Notes: generated by a model from the letters alone, not told the origin. Numbered from the stretch's first letter, positions 8,660 to 19,445 are shown. The stretch is DNA of 64,000 nucleotides from Ascarosepion bandense (GCA_037127315.1 JBBBDQ010001688.1:938501-1002500); one strand, 5' to 3'. Translations and numbers: made by a program.

Positions 8660-8915
8660 AGGATTAGGAAAACAGCGGATAACATATTTGAAGGACCTGA
8701 GCAGGTGACAGAACGAGGGTTGCGTGGAGTAACAAAAGAAAGCGTGCTAAGAACCACCAGGGATAGGAAAACGTCGAAAGCCATGATTGCCCACGTCCTG
8801 AAAGGACAGGGCACATAGAAGAAGAAGATGAAGATGAAGACACATCCTTGTCTTATTACGTTTTCTATTTTTGTCCATTTCTCAAATTTATTACTTGTTT
8901 ATTCGCAGTGAAAGA
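8660..8915 (+). pseudogene. LINE-B 3' end
   Basis: The last codons of LINE-B (GCGGATAACATATTTGAAGG to GGACAGGGCACATAG), then GAAGAAGATGAAGATGAAGA, then about 75 bp that also follow the copy at 6,551 (ACATCCTTGTCTTAT to TTATTCGC-GTGAAAG). Copies elsewhere in the window lack this 75-bp extension. Confidence 0.75.
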
Positions 8916-9149
8916 AAAAAAAATCTTCGCCAAAAATCTTCTCATTTTTTTCACTCCCATTAACCTCTTCGGCATTACATTTTACACTTTTACATTTTTT
9001 CCAAAGATTCTCATCTTACGATAGTCTAATAAGCAGCACGAATTGTAAATAAACAAATCCGTACTAATAAGCTCAGTAATGTAAAGAGTTATGCCAAAAA
9101 AGAGCAAAGTCAAATACAATCCTGTTATCTTCTGTTTTTGTTTTATGGC
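8916..9149. other. Unassigned AT-rich DNA
   Basis: No feature seen. Confidence 0.4.
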
Positions 9150-9620
9150 ATATCAACACCTCGGCGGGTCATTTATTGCCAACTAAATTTTATTTATTTA
9201 TTGCTGGTAATACCTTTTTCTTCCAACAATTTATTGTTGTTTTTATATAAGTTTTGTGTCTAATAATACTTTTTTCTTTTCGAGTATCAAAATTCATAGG
9301 GTTTTGTTTTAAAGGGCAGGGTCCCCAAGTCCTACCATGTTATTTAACCCATAACTGGAGGGAATGGACGGATTAATACTTTTCCCAAGGGTACCAGCGC
9401 TTAAGCGAATGCAGGGTATTCAACTAGAATTCGAACTCGGCTCACCGATTTCTCTTTCCGAGCCGATATCCACTGCACCACAATGCGCATCCGTCACTAT
9501 ACGCTTACAGCACCTGGTATTCCCAAGCTGTCACCCATCTAAGAACTGACGAGGCTCGACGTTGCTTAATTTCGGTGATCAAGCGAGAACCGGTGTATTC
9601 AACGTGATATGGCCGTAAGC
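9150..9620 (-). repeat. Composite SINE with 5S rRNA plus tRNA head
   Basis: Read on the minus strand: a complete 5S-rRNA-like module (9,620-9,503), about 15 bp of linker, the SINE-1 tRNA-like head (9,490-9,420), a SINE-1-like middle as far as GGGTTAAATAACATGG, then a different 3' half ending GAGGTGTTGATATGCCATAAA. The copy at 52,925-53,430 shares this structure end to end. The copy at 40,922-41,345 joins a 5S remnant to the ordinary SINE-1 body. Either promoter could drive pol III transcription. Confidence 0.82.
9503..9620 (-). repeat. 5S rRNA-derived module
   Basis: The 118-nt minus-strand sequence follows animal 5S rRNA from GCTTACGGCCATATCACG through AATACACCGGTTCTCG, GATCACCGAA, TTAAGC and TGGGAATACCAGGTGCTGTAAGC. 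The terminal helix GCTTAC/GTAAGC is intact. Substitutions in the loop A region, and its position at the head of a SINE, mark it as a SINE module rather than a 5S gene. Confidence 0.85.
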
Positions 9621-9769
9621 CTTAGCTTCTGTCTTCTTCCAATAGACAAACGATTCCAAAATGTAGCTTCATATTTTAAACTATTAATATTAGATGCAAT
9701 AATATTTGACTTCCTCATAATACAGCTACTTTCTGCTGCATAGTCCACTTAATACAAAACAAAATCAGT

Positions 9770-9990
9770 TACTCATTAATGAATTATACAAGTACTAATT
9801 TATACAGACTACTGGTACCCATGTACGGATAATACAGGTACTCATTGACGCCTAACACAGGTGCTGATTGATTTTGAGTACGTGTATTCATTGATGCACA
9901 GTACAAGCATTCACTGAGGCATAATGCAAGTGCTCATTGAATATATAATAATGCAAGCGAGAATATATAATAATGCAAGTGTTCATTGAA
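9770..9990. repeat. Degenerate ~23-bp tandem repeat
   Basis: About eight imperfect units of the type CATTGATGCATAATGCAAGTGCT, with indels that vary unit length from about 22 to 27 bp. Confidence 0.65.
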
Positions 9991-10346
9991 AGAAAATGAA
10001 AAATGATTTTGTGTTTTGTTGTTTTCCTTCCTAAAATTGCATCCTGTACGTTTGACAAGATTTCCGTTGGTATTTTGCCTTCACTAAAATTTCAACGCTT
10101 GTTACTTTCAACGACATTAAGCTCTGGGATATTGATGCCGACGGATGAGCTAAAGAAAAAGAAATCACATGGTTCTTTGAAAATGTGACCATAAATGGTT
10201 TGGTTGATTTTTCTTAGCGGCATATCAACACCTCTATGAGTTATTTAATCCCGAAATCTACATATTTTGTGTATAACTTTATGCTTTCAGAGTAAATGTA
10301 TGCTTTACACATACATAGTTTCGTTTGGCTGATTTTGTTTAGCGGC
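9991..10346. other. Unassigned; LINE-type tail remnant
   Basis: TAGCGGCATATCAACACCTC near 10,215 is the inverted GTTGATATGCCG tail seen on repeat X and the 5S SINEs. The 61-codon frame at 10,003 has no recognised domain. Confidence 0.45.
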
Positions 10347-10655
10347 ATAATGTGCGTTGTGGTACAGTGGATATCGGCTCGGAATGAGAAACCGGGGAGC
10401 AGAGTTCGAATTCCAGCTGAATCCATTGTATTCACTTACGAGCAAATACCCTTGGGAAAGGTATTAATCCGTCTCTTCCTTCCAGTTATGGGTTAAATAA
10501 CAGGACAGATTGGGTTCTATAGCCTTGGTCAGCAACCAGTCTACCGCAGAAAGCAATGGCAACCTACTGTGGGATAATCTTCTGCCCAGTCAGTCATGTC
10601 TCTTTCGAGACATGATCGCCCAAGCGTGTATCACGTATGGCACCTAAACTGACTG
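10347..10655 (+). repeat. SINE-1, full copy
   Basis: Head GTGCGTTGTGGTACAGTGGA with B box GAGTTCGAATTCCAG, ending in the CACCTAAACTGACTGA tail. Confidence 0.88.
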
Positions 10656-10684
10656 AATACCTCTATGGATTATTGAATACTGAA

Positions 10685-10795
10685 ATCTTTTGGGGGAACA
10701 ACATCAATTAAAAGTTGGTTCCACGCTCCTCAAACCCACCAATCTTCCGATCAAAGACCTTGCTACTGGATGTAGTTTATCGTCATACCAAGGAC
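10685..10795 (-). repeat. Repeat X fragment
   Basis: Inverted match to 1,635-1,735 (ATGACGATAAACTACATCC and GAGGAGCGTGGAACC on the minus strand). Confidence 0.6.
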
Positions 10796-12227
10796 TAATA
10801 TAAATAGGGAGCAGTATTCTATTTCTTATTACAAACAAGAACTTTGCAGAAATTCATATTTTCTTATCGTCACTTTTAAAATCCTTAAAAGTGTAAAGAT
10901 AGATCCTCAATATTTGATGCGTGCTAATCACAACCATACTCTCCTTGACCCCATACCTCCGTTCTTTAAAGAGCAGAACATGGCTGAACAACATTTAACG
11001 GCTTAGTGTCTTCAGAAGGAGCTTGTGGGATTCCTAAACTGTGTATCATTCCACCGTTAAATCACCGAGCGTCATGTTCTCTCTTTTTCTTTTCTGTTCT
11101 CTGATTTCCGGCTTTCTTTCACGCAACTCCACTTTTGGGCGTAACCACTCGAAAGACGAACCAACCGAATACATTTGATTGGTCGTAAGAGTCCCTTTTT
11201 TTCTATCTTGACCAATCATTAAGTTTAGGAGAGATCGACAAATAAGGCGATCCTTTTTATCTGATGGCACCTGGGGGAGAATGAAGCAGTAACGTAACGA
11301 TCGATAATAACGCTGATGTCTTGTAGGAATTGCTTGTTAGGGTCCAGCTACCCCTCCCGCTACTCAGACACGTGATCACACGCTCGAGCGTACCGTTTTC
11401 GCTAGCATTTCTATCCACTCCAAAATAGCGGGAAATTAAACATCTCAGTTGCTTAAGAAAGGCGTGAGTCGAAACTGGACTCTGGAGAGAGAGAGAGTGA
11501 GAGAGAGAGAGAAAAGAGAGAGAGAAAGAGAAAAAGAGAAAGAGAAAGATGGAGAATAAAACAGAAATAGAAAAAAGCCCTTCAAATAATTTCTGGTTGT
11601 GAACACATTGTTGGCAGAAATTAATCTAATCTTTTAGATACTCATTGGTTAGATCATTGGAATAAGAACTGTAAGGTCGAAGCTCTCGAATTAAATATTC
11701 GTTTCTCATTGACTCGTTTAAAATTAACAAAATAATAAATAATCGTCTTGTTTATAAAATTATGTTTATAAGAATCAATTAACCACACTCATATTTCACA
11801 TGATCATTTTTTTCAGTGAAGGATATCTATCATTATAGGGGAATCGTATATCAGGCCACTTCGGATGTGTTGAAATTGCGATCTGACATACAGTAACATT
11901 GATTCTGAATTCCAATTTTTAAAAAGTGACACGAAATAAAATCGCCTCTTTTATGGCCAAGAAGAGGCAACAGCAAAATTACATTCTCTCATGATCTCAA
12001 CTTTATAGAAGCACAATAAATGTTTATTTGCAGTTAACTACCCTACCATAAGAGGGGTTTGCGTTTAAGCCAATGTTAATATTTTGTCAGATTATGTAGC
12101 TTTGAAAATGAACATTTAAGTACCTGTTTCTGGCTAAAATTGAACACTATCTACAAAGGCTGAAACTGAAAAACAAAACGAGAGTATATATAGCAGTTCT
12201 AGAAATTCTGGTATGTTTTTGTTAGGA
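10796..12227. other. Unassigned DNA with a GA-rich tract
   Basis: 11,330-11,350 contains TTGTTAGGGTCCAGCTA, a short trace of repeat X. A GA-rich microsatellite lies at 11,486-11,550. No coding region is recognised; the 74-codon minus frame at 11,046-11,270 lacks a domain. Confidence 0.4.
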
Positions 12228-12565
12228 GAAAATATCATGGGTCGAGCATGTGAGCAATGATGTTGTTTTGGAAAGGATGGAAACGAGAAAGAAATTAATA
12301 CTGAGCATCAGGAAGAGACAACTGAAGTTCCTGGGACATGCAATGAGGAAGGAGAGCTTGGAGAACCTGGTACTAACAAGCTAGATAGGGGGGAAAAGAG
12401 ACAGGGGAAAGCAGCGAATAACATATTTGAAGGACCTAATCAGGTGGATGATGGAACGAGGATTGCGTGGTGTAACAGGAGAAGGCGTGCTAAGAGCCAC
12501 CAGGGATAGGGAGACGTGGAAAACCATGATTGCCTACGTCATGAAGGGACAAGACACATAAAAGA
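12228..12565 (+). pseudogene. LINE-B C-terminal fragment
   Basis: Translation resembles SWVEHVSNDVVLERMETRKK..., RKRQLKFLGH and RKESLENLVL, then a GACACATAAAAGAAGAAA 3' end. Stops and frameshifts make it dead. 5'-truncated at the same domain as several other LINE-B copies. Confidence 0.75.
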
Positions 12566-12654
12566 AGAAACCTTAGAAAATTTACATTAAAAAAAAACTT
12601 TTAATTAGACTGGAATATCAACTTTTAGGCAGAAGAAAGACGGTAATATTATTG

Positions 12655-12719
<65 letters not shown>
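12655..12719. repeat. (GATA)n
   Basis: Sixteen uninterrupted GATA units. Confidence 0.95.
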
Positions 12720-13371
12720 CAGAACAGACATAGATAAAAAGTGCGATGGATAAATTGCTATCTAAATTACGCAAAAAGGAAAATAATACAAACATCACAT
12801 TTTCTCAGATGTTGATTTTCTAAGCGCTGCTCAGATGTGGCACTAGGCACACGATGCCCAATGAGGATTGGACTCATTTATAATAGGTTCTAGCGAGACA
12901 AGCTTGCTAACCACGACTTTAAACAGATTTATTTGCTAAAATTACACAAAAATAACTTGAAAATACTAAAGAGTAAATTTATTCAATAAAATCGATATTG
13001 ATTTCTACCACGACCTCCAGACAACTTCGGAATCTCCTCCAACTCTTCTGTACGATCTTTTTGTTTAGGTTGATGAATGTTACCATAATCCTTGCTTTCA
13101 GTTCATCTTTGGTGTTACAGGTTTGTTGGTCTTTTGTTCAAGTACGCCTCAAACATAATAATCAAGGGGGTTGCTGTCTGGTGGGGGTAGATGTCCAGAT
13201 GTAAAGTGTGATGTGGTCGCAGAAATTATCTGACAGCCATGATTGGATGGCATGGTGCAGAATCCTGTTGCCAGACAAAGGGTCTTCCAGCAGCTACTCT
13301 CTTCACCCAGGGAAACACTACTCCCTCAAGAAATTAAATAATATTTGTTAAATTAGCCAGTTACATGCTTG
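12720..13371. other. Unassigned DNA
   Basis: One 68-codon frame (12,998-13,204) without recognised motif. 13,000-13,330 translates in places like decayed transposase (the opposite strand reads KQRVCLATGFCTM-like), but I cannot fix a family. Confidence 0.3.
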
Positions 13372-13728
13372 GAAGATCATGTCTCTTTCGAGACATGACT
13401 GACTGGGCAGAAGATTTTTCCGCAGTAGGTTGTCATTGTACGTTGTGATGCAGTGGATATCGGCTCGGAAGCAGAAATCAAAGAAATAGAATTCATCACA
13501 TTTACTTACACGGAAATAATTTTGGGAAAGGTATTAATCCAACTCTTCCGTCCAGCTATGGATTAAATAGCAGGACAGATTGGGTTCTATAGCCTTTGTT
13601 GGCAACCAGACTGCCCCAGAAAGTAATGGCAACCTACTTCAAGAAAGTTTATTCCCAGTCAGTCTTTCATGTCTCTTTCAAGACATGATCGCCTAAGCGT
13701 GTATCAAGCATGGCATTTAACTGACTAA
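13372..13728 (+). repeat. SINE-1 preceded by an inverted SINE-1 fragment
   Basis: 13,372-13,432 is minus-orientation SINE-1 tail sequence (GATCATGTCTC...GCAGTAGGTTGTCATTG). It is fused at 13,433 to a plus-orientation SINE-1 beginning TACGTTGTGATGCAGTGGAT. The plus copy runs to GGCATTTAACTGACTAA and is more diverged than most. Confidence 0.78.
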
Positions 13729-15265
13729 AAAACTGATTAGTTCACGTTAAAACAATAAACTAGTGTCCAGATCACTATAACCATTTTCGAAATGTTCGAT
13801 CGAGTCAAGGCTTCAGGTCTTGTTATTTTAGCGTTTCAAACAAGTGACAAGATGACGGGGCTGCATTCTTCTTTTATCCTTTCCAAAAAAGTGTGTTGCA
13901 AAGTTCAAAGAGAACACTTTGCGACGGTTTAAATTTCAGGTGTAAAAGAACGAATAAAACTAATGATAATCATGTTCAATTAATCTTGAGTTAATTTTTA
14001 TTTAAGTTCGAACCCTTTGAAAATCCCAGCTTTACATTTTTTAAATAAAGCAAATATGAATCAATAAGTGAATGAATGAATATCAAGAAGTGCCGTCAGC
14101 ATTTTCTGCTCTAACTTACGATAAATCGTTTAAATATTGTATGATTCTTCTTCGAAATTTTTTTCTTGTCATCACTAAATTTTGTGTGACTTTATGTTCT
14201 GTATTTGATTAATTTATTTGTTTTCTGTTGTGACATCGTATTCTCGTCACTTCGAGAATTTGCGTGAATCTATGAAAATTTCACTCAGTTTCTATTTATT
14301 GTTAATTTTTATTAAAAATCTAGGAATACTCTTAAGTCAGAGATTTATAACCATCCAAATTACACTTTCTTTTTTTTACCTTTTCATTTTGAAAATTTAA
14401 ATATTTTCATTCTTTTATTGATCTCTGTCATTTTTTTTTCTTTTTTCTTAACAGTTTTAAAATTCTAGCAACGTCGAGAATTTGTATGTAACTGTTGGAG
14501 ATTTTGTGTTTGTTCCATTTTCCACTCCAAATTTGTTTTTGTTTTTATTTTTGCTAGTTAGATAATTCGTGTAAATACGCTCAAAGATACTTTAAAGGTT
14601 TCTCCCGTCAACTAAAATCCATCTTCTCGTTAGTTCAAGAAAATGCGAAATTTAACAATCACTTTTTTTTTTTAATTTCACTTCGCTGTTCCATTCACTG
14701 AAATCTCGTCTGCTTGAGAATAAGTGGTTAATGCTTTATTGTTGAATATTTTCATTCTTTGAATTTTTTTTTTCTTTTCAACTTACCTCTTTGGGGCGAT
14801 AAAATATCAAAAGATGCACAACTTTTTTTGATTAACTTCAATGTCCCGTGTTCTAACTGTAAAATGATATGCAAACAGGTTATCTAAGAAGCAATCTTTA
14901 ATAGACAAACTAATAAAATCAATTACTGGAAGTGCAGCTCTAGTGTTAAAGAACTGGGCCTCGGCCAACACCGTAAACAGTACAAATCGTTATCTGAAGC
15001 ATATTCAGGCAAGGAAAATGCTTTAAAAAAATAAGAGAATGACTAGACTCCGATTAATATATATATGAGTAAAGTTACATTAGGATCAGGCAGTAAGATA
15101 ACAATATAAGACAATTTAGAAAATTTTTTGCAATGACATTATCGATTATCCAGCTTTATCAGAAAAGAATTTTTATTTCACACGAATAGAATATACCGGA
15201 GCGATACGAAACGTGATTCACGTTTCGCTTTCACGTTTCGCTTTTCACGTTTTGCACTTCATTAT
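13729..15265. other. AT-rich DNA without recognisable features
   Basis: Numerous poly-T and poly-A runs. Near 15,200 there are repeats of CACGTTTCGCTTT forming short inverted copies (ACGAAACGTGATTCACGTTTCG). No gene. Confidence 0.45.
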
Positions 15266-15492
15266 CATAGAAATTAGATTTTGTTATAGTTTTTGGATTT
15301 TGTCATATAGTAATTAGATTTTGCTATAGAAATTAAATTTTATTATAGTTTTTAGATTTCGTTGAATACTAATTAAATTTTTCTATGGAAATTAAATTTT
15401 ATTATAGTTTTGGATTTTTTTTTTATTGTAATTAGATTTTGCTATAAAAATTAGATTTTTTTATAGGAATTAAATTTTGTTAAAGAAATTAG
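15266..15492. repeat. ~20-bp tandem repeat with 60-bp higher order
   Basis: Units alternate among GAAATTAGATTTTGTTATA, GTTTTTGGATTTTGTCATA and GTAATTAGATTTTGCTATA types. The three-unit order recurs about four times. Strongly A/T with strand asymmetry. Confidence 0.7.
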
Positions 15493-15494
15493 CC

Positions 15495-16030
15495 ACTTTC
15501 TCACCGGCGGGATGTGGCTTCCCTTGTCTATTCTACAAATATTTTCATGACTTCAGCTCAGACGAGTTTAGCTCACTGGTGCCCCGCCTCCACCACAAGA
15601 ATTTACTCGAGCATCCAGACTGGCAAAAAGGTTAAATCGACCAAATGCAGCCACCACTTCTACTCCAGTAGCTTCTTTTCTCACACTTCCCGCCTGTGGC
15701 ACTCTCTTCACGTATACTTGCTTCCCTGATGACTACAATCTCAAAAAATTTAAATGCAATGTCAATTCCCATCTTCTGTCCACTTGACTCCAGTCATTCC
15801 CTTGTTCTTTCCGCATTAACTCGTGTATCTTGTTCTTTTCCTTTCTCACTCTACCTCTCGAAATTGTCTTCACATTGGTATTCCCATTTTTCTCTTGTCC
15901 TCTCTCCGACACCCCCTGTAACCGGTTCGTCTTTCTCCTCGTTCTCCTCCTGCTTAAATATTCACTCTTTTCTTATGCATCCCCCTGCGCTCCAGTGGCA
16001 GTACCGCCTTGCTTGAGGTGAAACAATTAA
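15495..16030 (+). pseudogene. LINE-A ORF2 C-terminus and 3' UTR
   Basis: Starts like VASLVYSTNIFMTS and reaches FYSSSFFSHTSRLWHSL and NLKKFKCNVNSHLLS, the last codons of LINE-A, followed by a pyrimidine-rich 3' UTR. The end CCCCTGCGCTCCAGTGGCAG...GCCTTGCTTGAGGTGAAAC is the LINE-A 3' tail. Frameshifts are present. 5'-truncated. Confidence 0.75.
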
Positions 16031-16109
16031 GAAGAAACAACAAAAAACAACTAATTTCATCTCAACTAGTCTTAATATAAAATTTATTTTAAACAAACAC
16101 TAAAAATGA

Positions 16110-16520
16110 GTCAGGTCCTAGGCATGACGGTAAACTGCATCCGGCAGCAGGGGCCTCTGTTGTTCCCAGGTCCATCCTGATCAAGAGTGGTAGCACCTGT
16201 TAGGGTCCCAGCTATGGGCAAATAGTTAATCCCCAAACTTGGGTCAAAACACTATGAAATTACATTTTTGACGAAAAAATTACCACAACACATTTGTGAA
16301 GACAAAAATACTCAGCAAAACATTTTTGAATACAAAACTAGAAGATATTTTCAGTTTTCTAAAATAAAAAGAATGAAAACAAAATTTTCGTTAAAATCTG
16401 TTAAAATAACCTTTTCAGTATAACCGAACATTAAAAGAAATACCTTAAAACCCCACCTTTTTGGCATTAAATGACCCACAGAAGTTGATATGCCGTTAAA
16501 CAAAATTTACTTACTTACTT
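16110..16520 (+). repeat. Repeat X, second long copy
   Basis: ATGACGGTAAACTGCATCCG, TGTTAGGGTCCCAGCTATGG and GGGCAAATAG blocks, ending GAAGTTGATATGCCGTTAAA and a short (CTTA)n. This defines the 3' end of the family. Confidence 0.65.
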
Positions 16521-16794
16521 AAAAATGAGTCAATGTGAGACAAAGATCTCATTTTGTATCAGAAACTGCCTGCCAGAAAGAATGTCAACAAAACTCTCCA
16601 AAATACTTCCGCGAAACATCCTAAGATGTGAGAAGAAGAAAATATTAACTTAAAAGCTATTAAAAATTAAACAACACACGTTGCACTTAATACTACCACC
16701 TTTCGTGGTCACAATCTTTACCAAGTAAAGGTCGTTTCGTCTGAGTAAATCTTAATATACAATCAGGCCCTATCAGTTTCTCCCCTTGAGCCTT

Positions 16795-16925
16795 CGACGT
16801 GGTATAATGTTTTGCAAACTTGTATTGTTATTTCAGTTACTACTGATTAGTGCTTAAATCCTCACTAAGTGCATCATATGTTCGACAATATGCACCACAT
16901 CTAAGCTTCACTTTGTAAATCAGTC
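16795..16925 (+). repeat. SINE-3 (tRNA-headed), diverged
   Basis: GACGTGGTATAATG at the A-box position and CTTAAATCCTCACTA at the B-box position. CACCACATCTAAGC matches the 33,625 copy. Confidence 0.55.
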
Positions 16926-16984
16926 CATGAGTTTATCGCTTGTTCTAAATGAATTATACAAAAACAATATGAAATGTCTTTTTA

Positions 16985-17270
16985 ATCATTTCACCCTAAG
17001 CAACGCAGTAAAGCCACTAAGACATAAGAGGCTACATATTTTGAAGATTAAAGTTGACTGGAAAGTAAGAAACCGGAAGGGAGTTCCACAAGTTGGAAAT
17101 GCGAGAAAAGCAACTGTTAGTATAGAACTTGCGGTTACATCTAGCTATTTGAAAAGTAAAATAATGAGAACTAACTGCCAACCTAGGACTGCGCTTACAT
17201 CCGTAAAGTCGAGTTACCAAGGAGAACAATTACCATGACAAATGTTTATAGAAAAGACACAGGGAAGCCA
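16985..17270 (-). pseudogene. LINE-A C-terminal fragment
   Basis: Minus-strand open frame of 65 codons containing FYTNSCFSRISNLWNSLPV and YFPVNFNLQNM. These match LINE-A's end (compare RLWNSLPYSCFP and YNLQKFKCNVN at 61.5 kb). Followed downstream by the CACCCTAAGCAACGCAGTAA tail. Confidence 0.7.
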
Positions 17271-17415
17271 CGTTACAACGGTGGGAAAGAGAAACTATAG
17301 AAAATGTTTAATTAGTGGACAATCTTATTTCTGAAACAAAACAGTAAAATCTTTCAAAAACCCACGTTTGAATGCTTCGTTTTTGCTGGTGTGGTTCTTG
17401 TTCTTGACAAAGAAC

Positions 17416-17417
<2 letters not shown>

Positions 17418-17482
<65 letters not shown>

Positions 17483-17504
17483 CACATGCGTACACCCACA
17501 GTTT

Positions 17505-17542
<38 letters not shown>
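17418..17542. repeat. Compound (CT)n-(CA)n-(TA)n
   Basis: CT array 17,418-17,460, CA array to about 17,482, then TA array 17,506-17,542 flanked by TTTGGTA and TACCAAA. Open frames across it are spurious. Confidence 0.95.
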
Positions 17543-17544
<2 letters not shown>

Positions 17545-17632
17545 AAAAGGTCTACGATATAGTTGTATTGAACAATTTTTAATACAAATGTGCACTGGTC
17601 TAGTTTTATTATGACCAAAAACTAAGTAATTA
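17543..17632 (+). repeat. F1-type terminal sequence
   Basis: Matches 2,357-2,452 (TTGTATTGAACA-TTTTTAATAC, AAATGTGCACTGGTCTA, TATTATGACCA-AAACTAAG). It is the outer region of the F1 element without its palindrome. Confidence 0.7.
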
Positions 17633-17660
17633 TATATAATTCGGACCAGGTTAGAGTAGT

Positions 17661-17791
17661 TAAAAATTCTTCCTTCTTCTACCGAGCACCCATAGCCCAG
17701 AAGTAGAATCGCCGACTGACGCCAATTCGTTTGGGTTTCAATCCTGGGTTAAAAGCAATCGGAGTCTAACCGTACTGATCTGTCTGCGGAT

Positions 17792-17795
<4 letters not shown>
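17661..17795 (+). repeat. HHR-SINE, subtype 1, ribozyme deleted
   Basis: tRNA-like head (CCCATAGCCCAGAAGTAGAA as A box, GGGTTTCAATCCTGG as B box), then the ribozyme stem I AGTC...CCGTA (17,763-17,774). From CTGAT the sequence jumps directly to CTGTCTGCGGATGACT (17,780-17,795). Compared with 32,891-33,049 it lacks 24 nt comprising stem II, GAAAC and half of stem III. Ends in (TA)n then (TG)n. Confidence 0.75.
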
Positions 17796-17858
<63 letters not shown>

Positions 17859-17859
<1 letters not shown>

Positions 17860-17974
17860 GTCATCCACATGCAATCCCGTTTCGCTGTATCACAGCTCAT
17901 CAGTGTAGCTAGACATATCCACTTGCTTCTGGCCGGGATCGAAACTCCACCGATTTGGTGTCAGTCGGAGTCTC

Positions 17975-17980
<6 letters not shown>
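17859..17980 (-). repeat. HHR-SINE, subtype 2, near-intact ribozyme
   Basis: Minus strand: partial tRNA-like head with B-box-like GAGTTTCGATCCC, then a hammerhead at 17,914-17,859. It has CTGATGA (17,903-17,897), perfect stem II GCTGT/ACAGC, GAAAC and inner stem I CTACA/TGTGG. Stem III is weakened (AC...GC with A-C opposite). Inverted to the preceding copy across a (TA)n(TG)n tract. Confidence 0.72.
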
Positions 17981-18020
<40 letters not shown>

Positions 18021-18052
18021 TGACAGACTTTTCCAAATTATGATTAATCTTT

Positions 18053-18534
18053 CTCAGACAAGAAGACAATTGGTAAGTTTCTTAGAACAACTGAATGTTG
18101 TTACGTAGCCAAAAAGTCTTATGACACAAGTGGAGCGTTTACGTTTGTCACAACAAAACTGCATTTAATAAAATAGATATTCCCGAATATGCAACTACGT
18201 TAAATCTTTTTTAAGTTAAATATTATTAAAAGAAACAGACCTTTTGTGTGGGTTAATTTTTCTGACGGAATTCTCTTGCAAATAATCCCTATCAGACAAA
18301 AAAGAAATTCTGTCAGAAATTGTTCGAAGTTTATTTCGAAAGAAAAGAACATGAAATGTGGTCAAAGCTTTCGAAAATTTAAGTCTTCATCAGGGTAAGT
18401 AGAGACAATTGGTATGTTTCTTAGAATTAGTGTGTTTTGTGACGCAGACAAAGCGTGTTGGGACACAAGTGTGTGTTTTTTTAATAAATTTGAGAATGTT
18501 ATAACAAAATTTCTGTTATCTTTAATAAAATATG

Positions 18535-18545
<11 letters not shown>
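18053..18545. repeat. Penelope-like terminal repeat remnants with HHR-like motif
   Basis: Two related direct copies begin AGACAATTGGTA-GTTTCTTAGAA at 18,055 and 18,403 and both reach TTTAATAAAATA. Just left of the second, on the minus strand (18,393-18,368), is CTGATGA followed by ...TTCGAAAGCTTTGACC. This has the hammerhead core order but no convincing stem II; AAAGCTTT is self-complementary. Confidence 0.5.
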
Positions 18546-18591
<46 letters not shown>

Positions 18592-18689
18592 ATGTGTGTG
18601 TGTATTTACTTGTGTGTGTGTGTGTGTGTGTGTGATTAAAATCTCCATTATACTGAGCACTGTAACCTGGCCCCTTATTTTCCGGTTGT

Positions 18690-19018
18690 TATGCTGACTT
18701 CGAAGTTTCGTGAGGACGCCGTTATGATGTCTTCACTCATCGGGGCTGTTTAATTTTTTTTTTTTTTTTTGTGCGTGTGTGTGTCCAAAAATAAGTCAAC
18801 CTGAATGACAAAAACAAATCAACCAAAAAAAATTAATCGGACATCCAGTAACGCGTACATTAAAAAGCAATAAAATAGCATTAAAAAGAAATTAAACACC
18901 TGCAAATTAAAAATAAACACAGGGAGAAAAAAAAACAACCTATCGTAAGGCAGGACACAAACTTCGCTGATTGAAAACATCATAACGGCGTCCTCACAAA
19001 ACTTCGAAGTCGGCATGA
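18690..19018. repeat. Fold-back element F8
   Basis: Inverted arms of about 45 bp: GCTGACTTCGAAGTTTCGTG...CCGTTATGATGT (18,690-18,735) and its complement ending ACTTCGAAGTCGGCATG (18,970-19,018). The loop includes a long T run and (GT)n. No ribozyme core recognised. Confidence 0.7.
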
Positions 19019-19138
19019 ACCTGCTCAGTTAAAGTGAAAAATGATTTGCATCAAACCTATCAAAGCTCTATTTTCATCCTAAAATCGAGCTCTTTACGAT
19101 AAAAAAAAACATGCTTGCTAAAATACTTTTTATCAGTT

Positions 19139-19445
19139 AGTCAGTTAAGTGCCATACGTGATACACGCTTGGGCGATCATGTCTCGAAAGAGACATGACT
19201 GACTGGGCAGAAGATTATCCCGCAGTAGGTTGCCATTGCTTTCTGCGGTAGACTGGTTGCCGACCAAGGCTATAGAACCCAATCTGTCCTGCTATTTAAC
19301 CCATTACTGGAAGGAAGAGACGGATTAATACCTTTCCCAAGGGTATTTGCATGTAAGTGAATGCAAGAAATTCAACTGGAATTCGAACTCGGTTCCCCGA
19401 TTTCTCGTTCCGAGCCGATATCCACTGCGCCACAACGCACATCAG
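19139..19445 (-). repeat. SINE-1, full copy
   Basis: One of the best-preserved copies: tail TTAAGTGCCATACGTGATAC and head CCGATATCCACTGCGCCACA. Confidence 0.9.

Noticed and set aside
9503..9620. Functional 5S rRNA gene
   Set aside because: It is joined to a SINE in at least two further places, carries several substitutions and lacks the usual T-run terminator immediately downstream.
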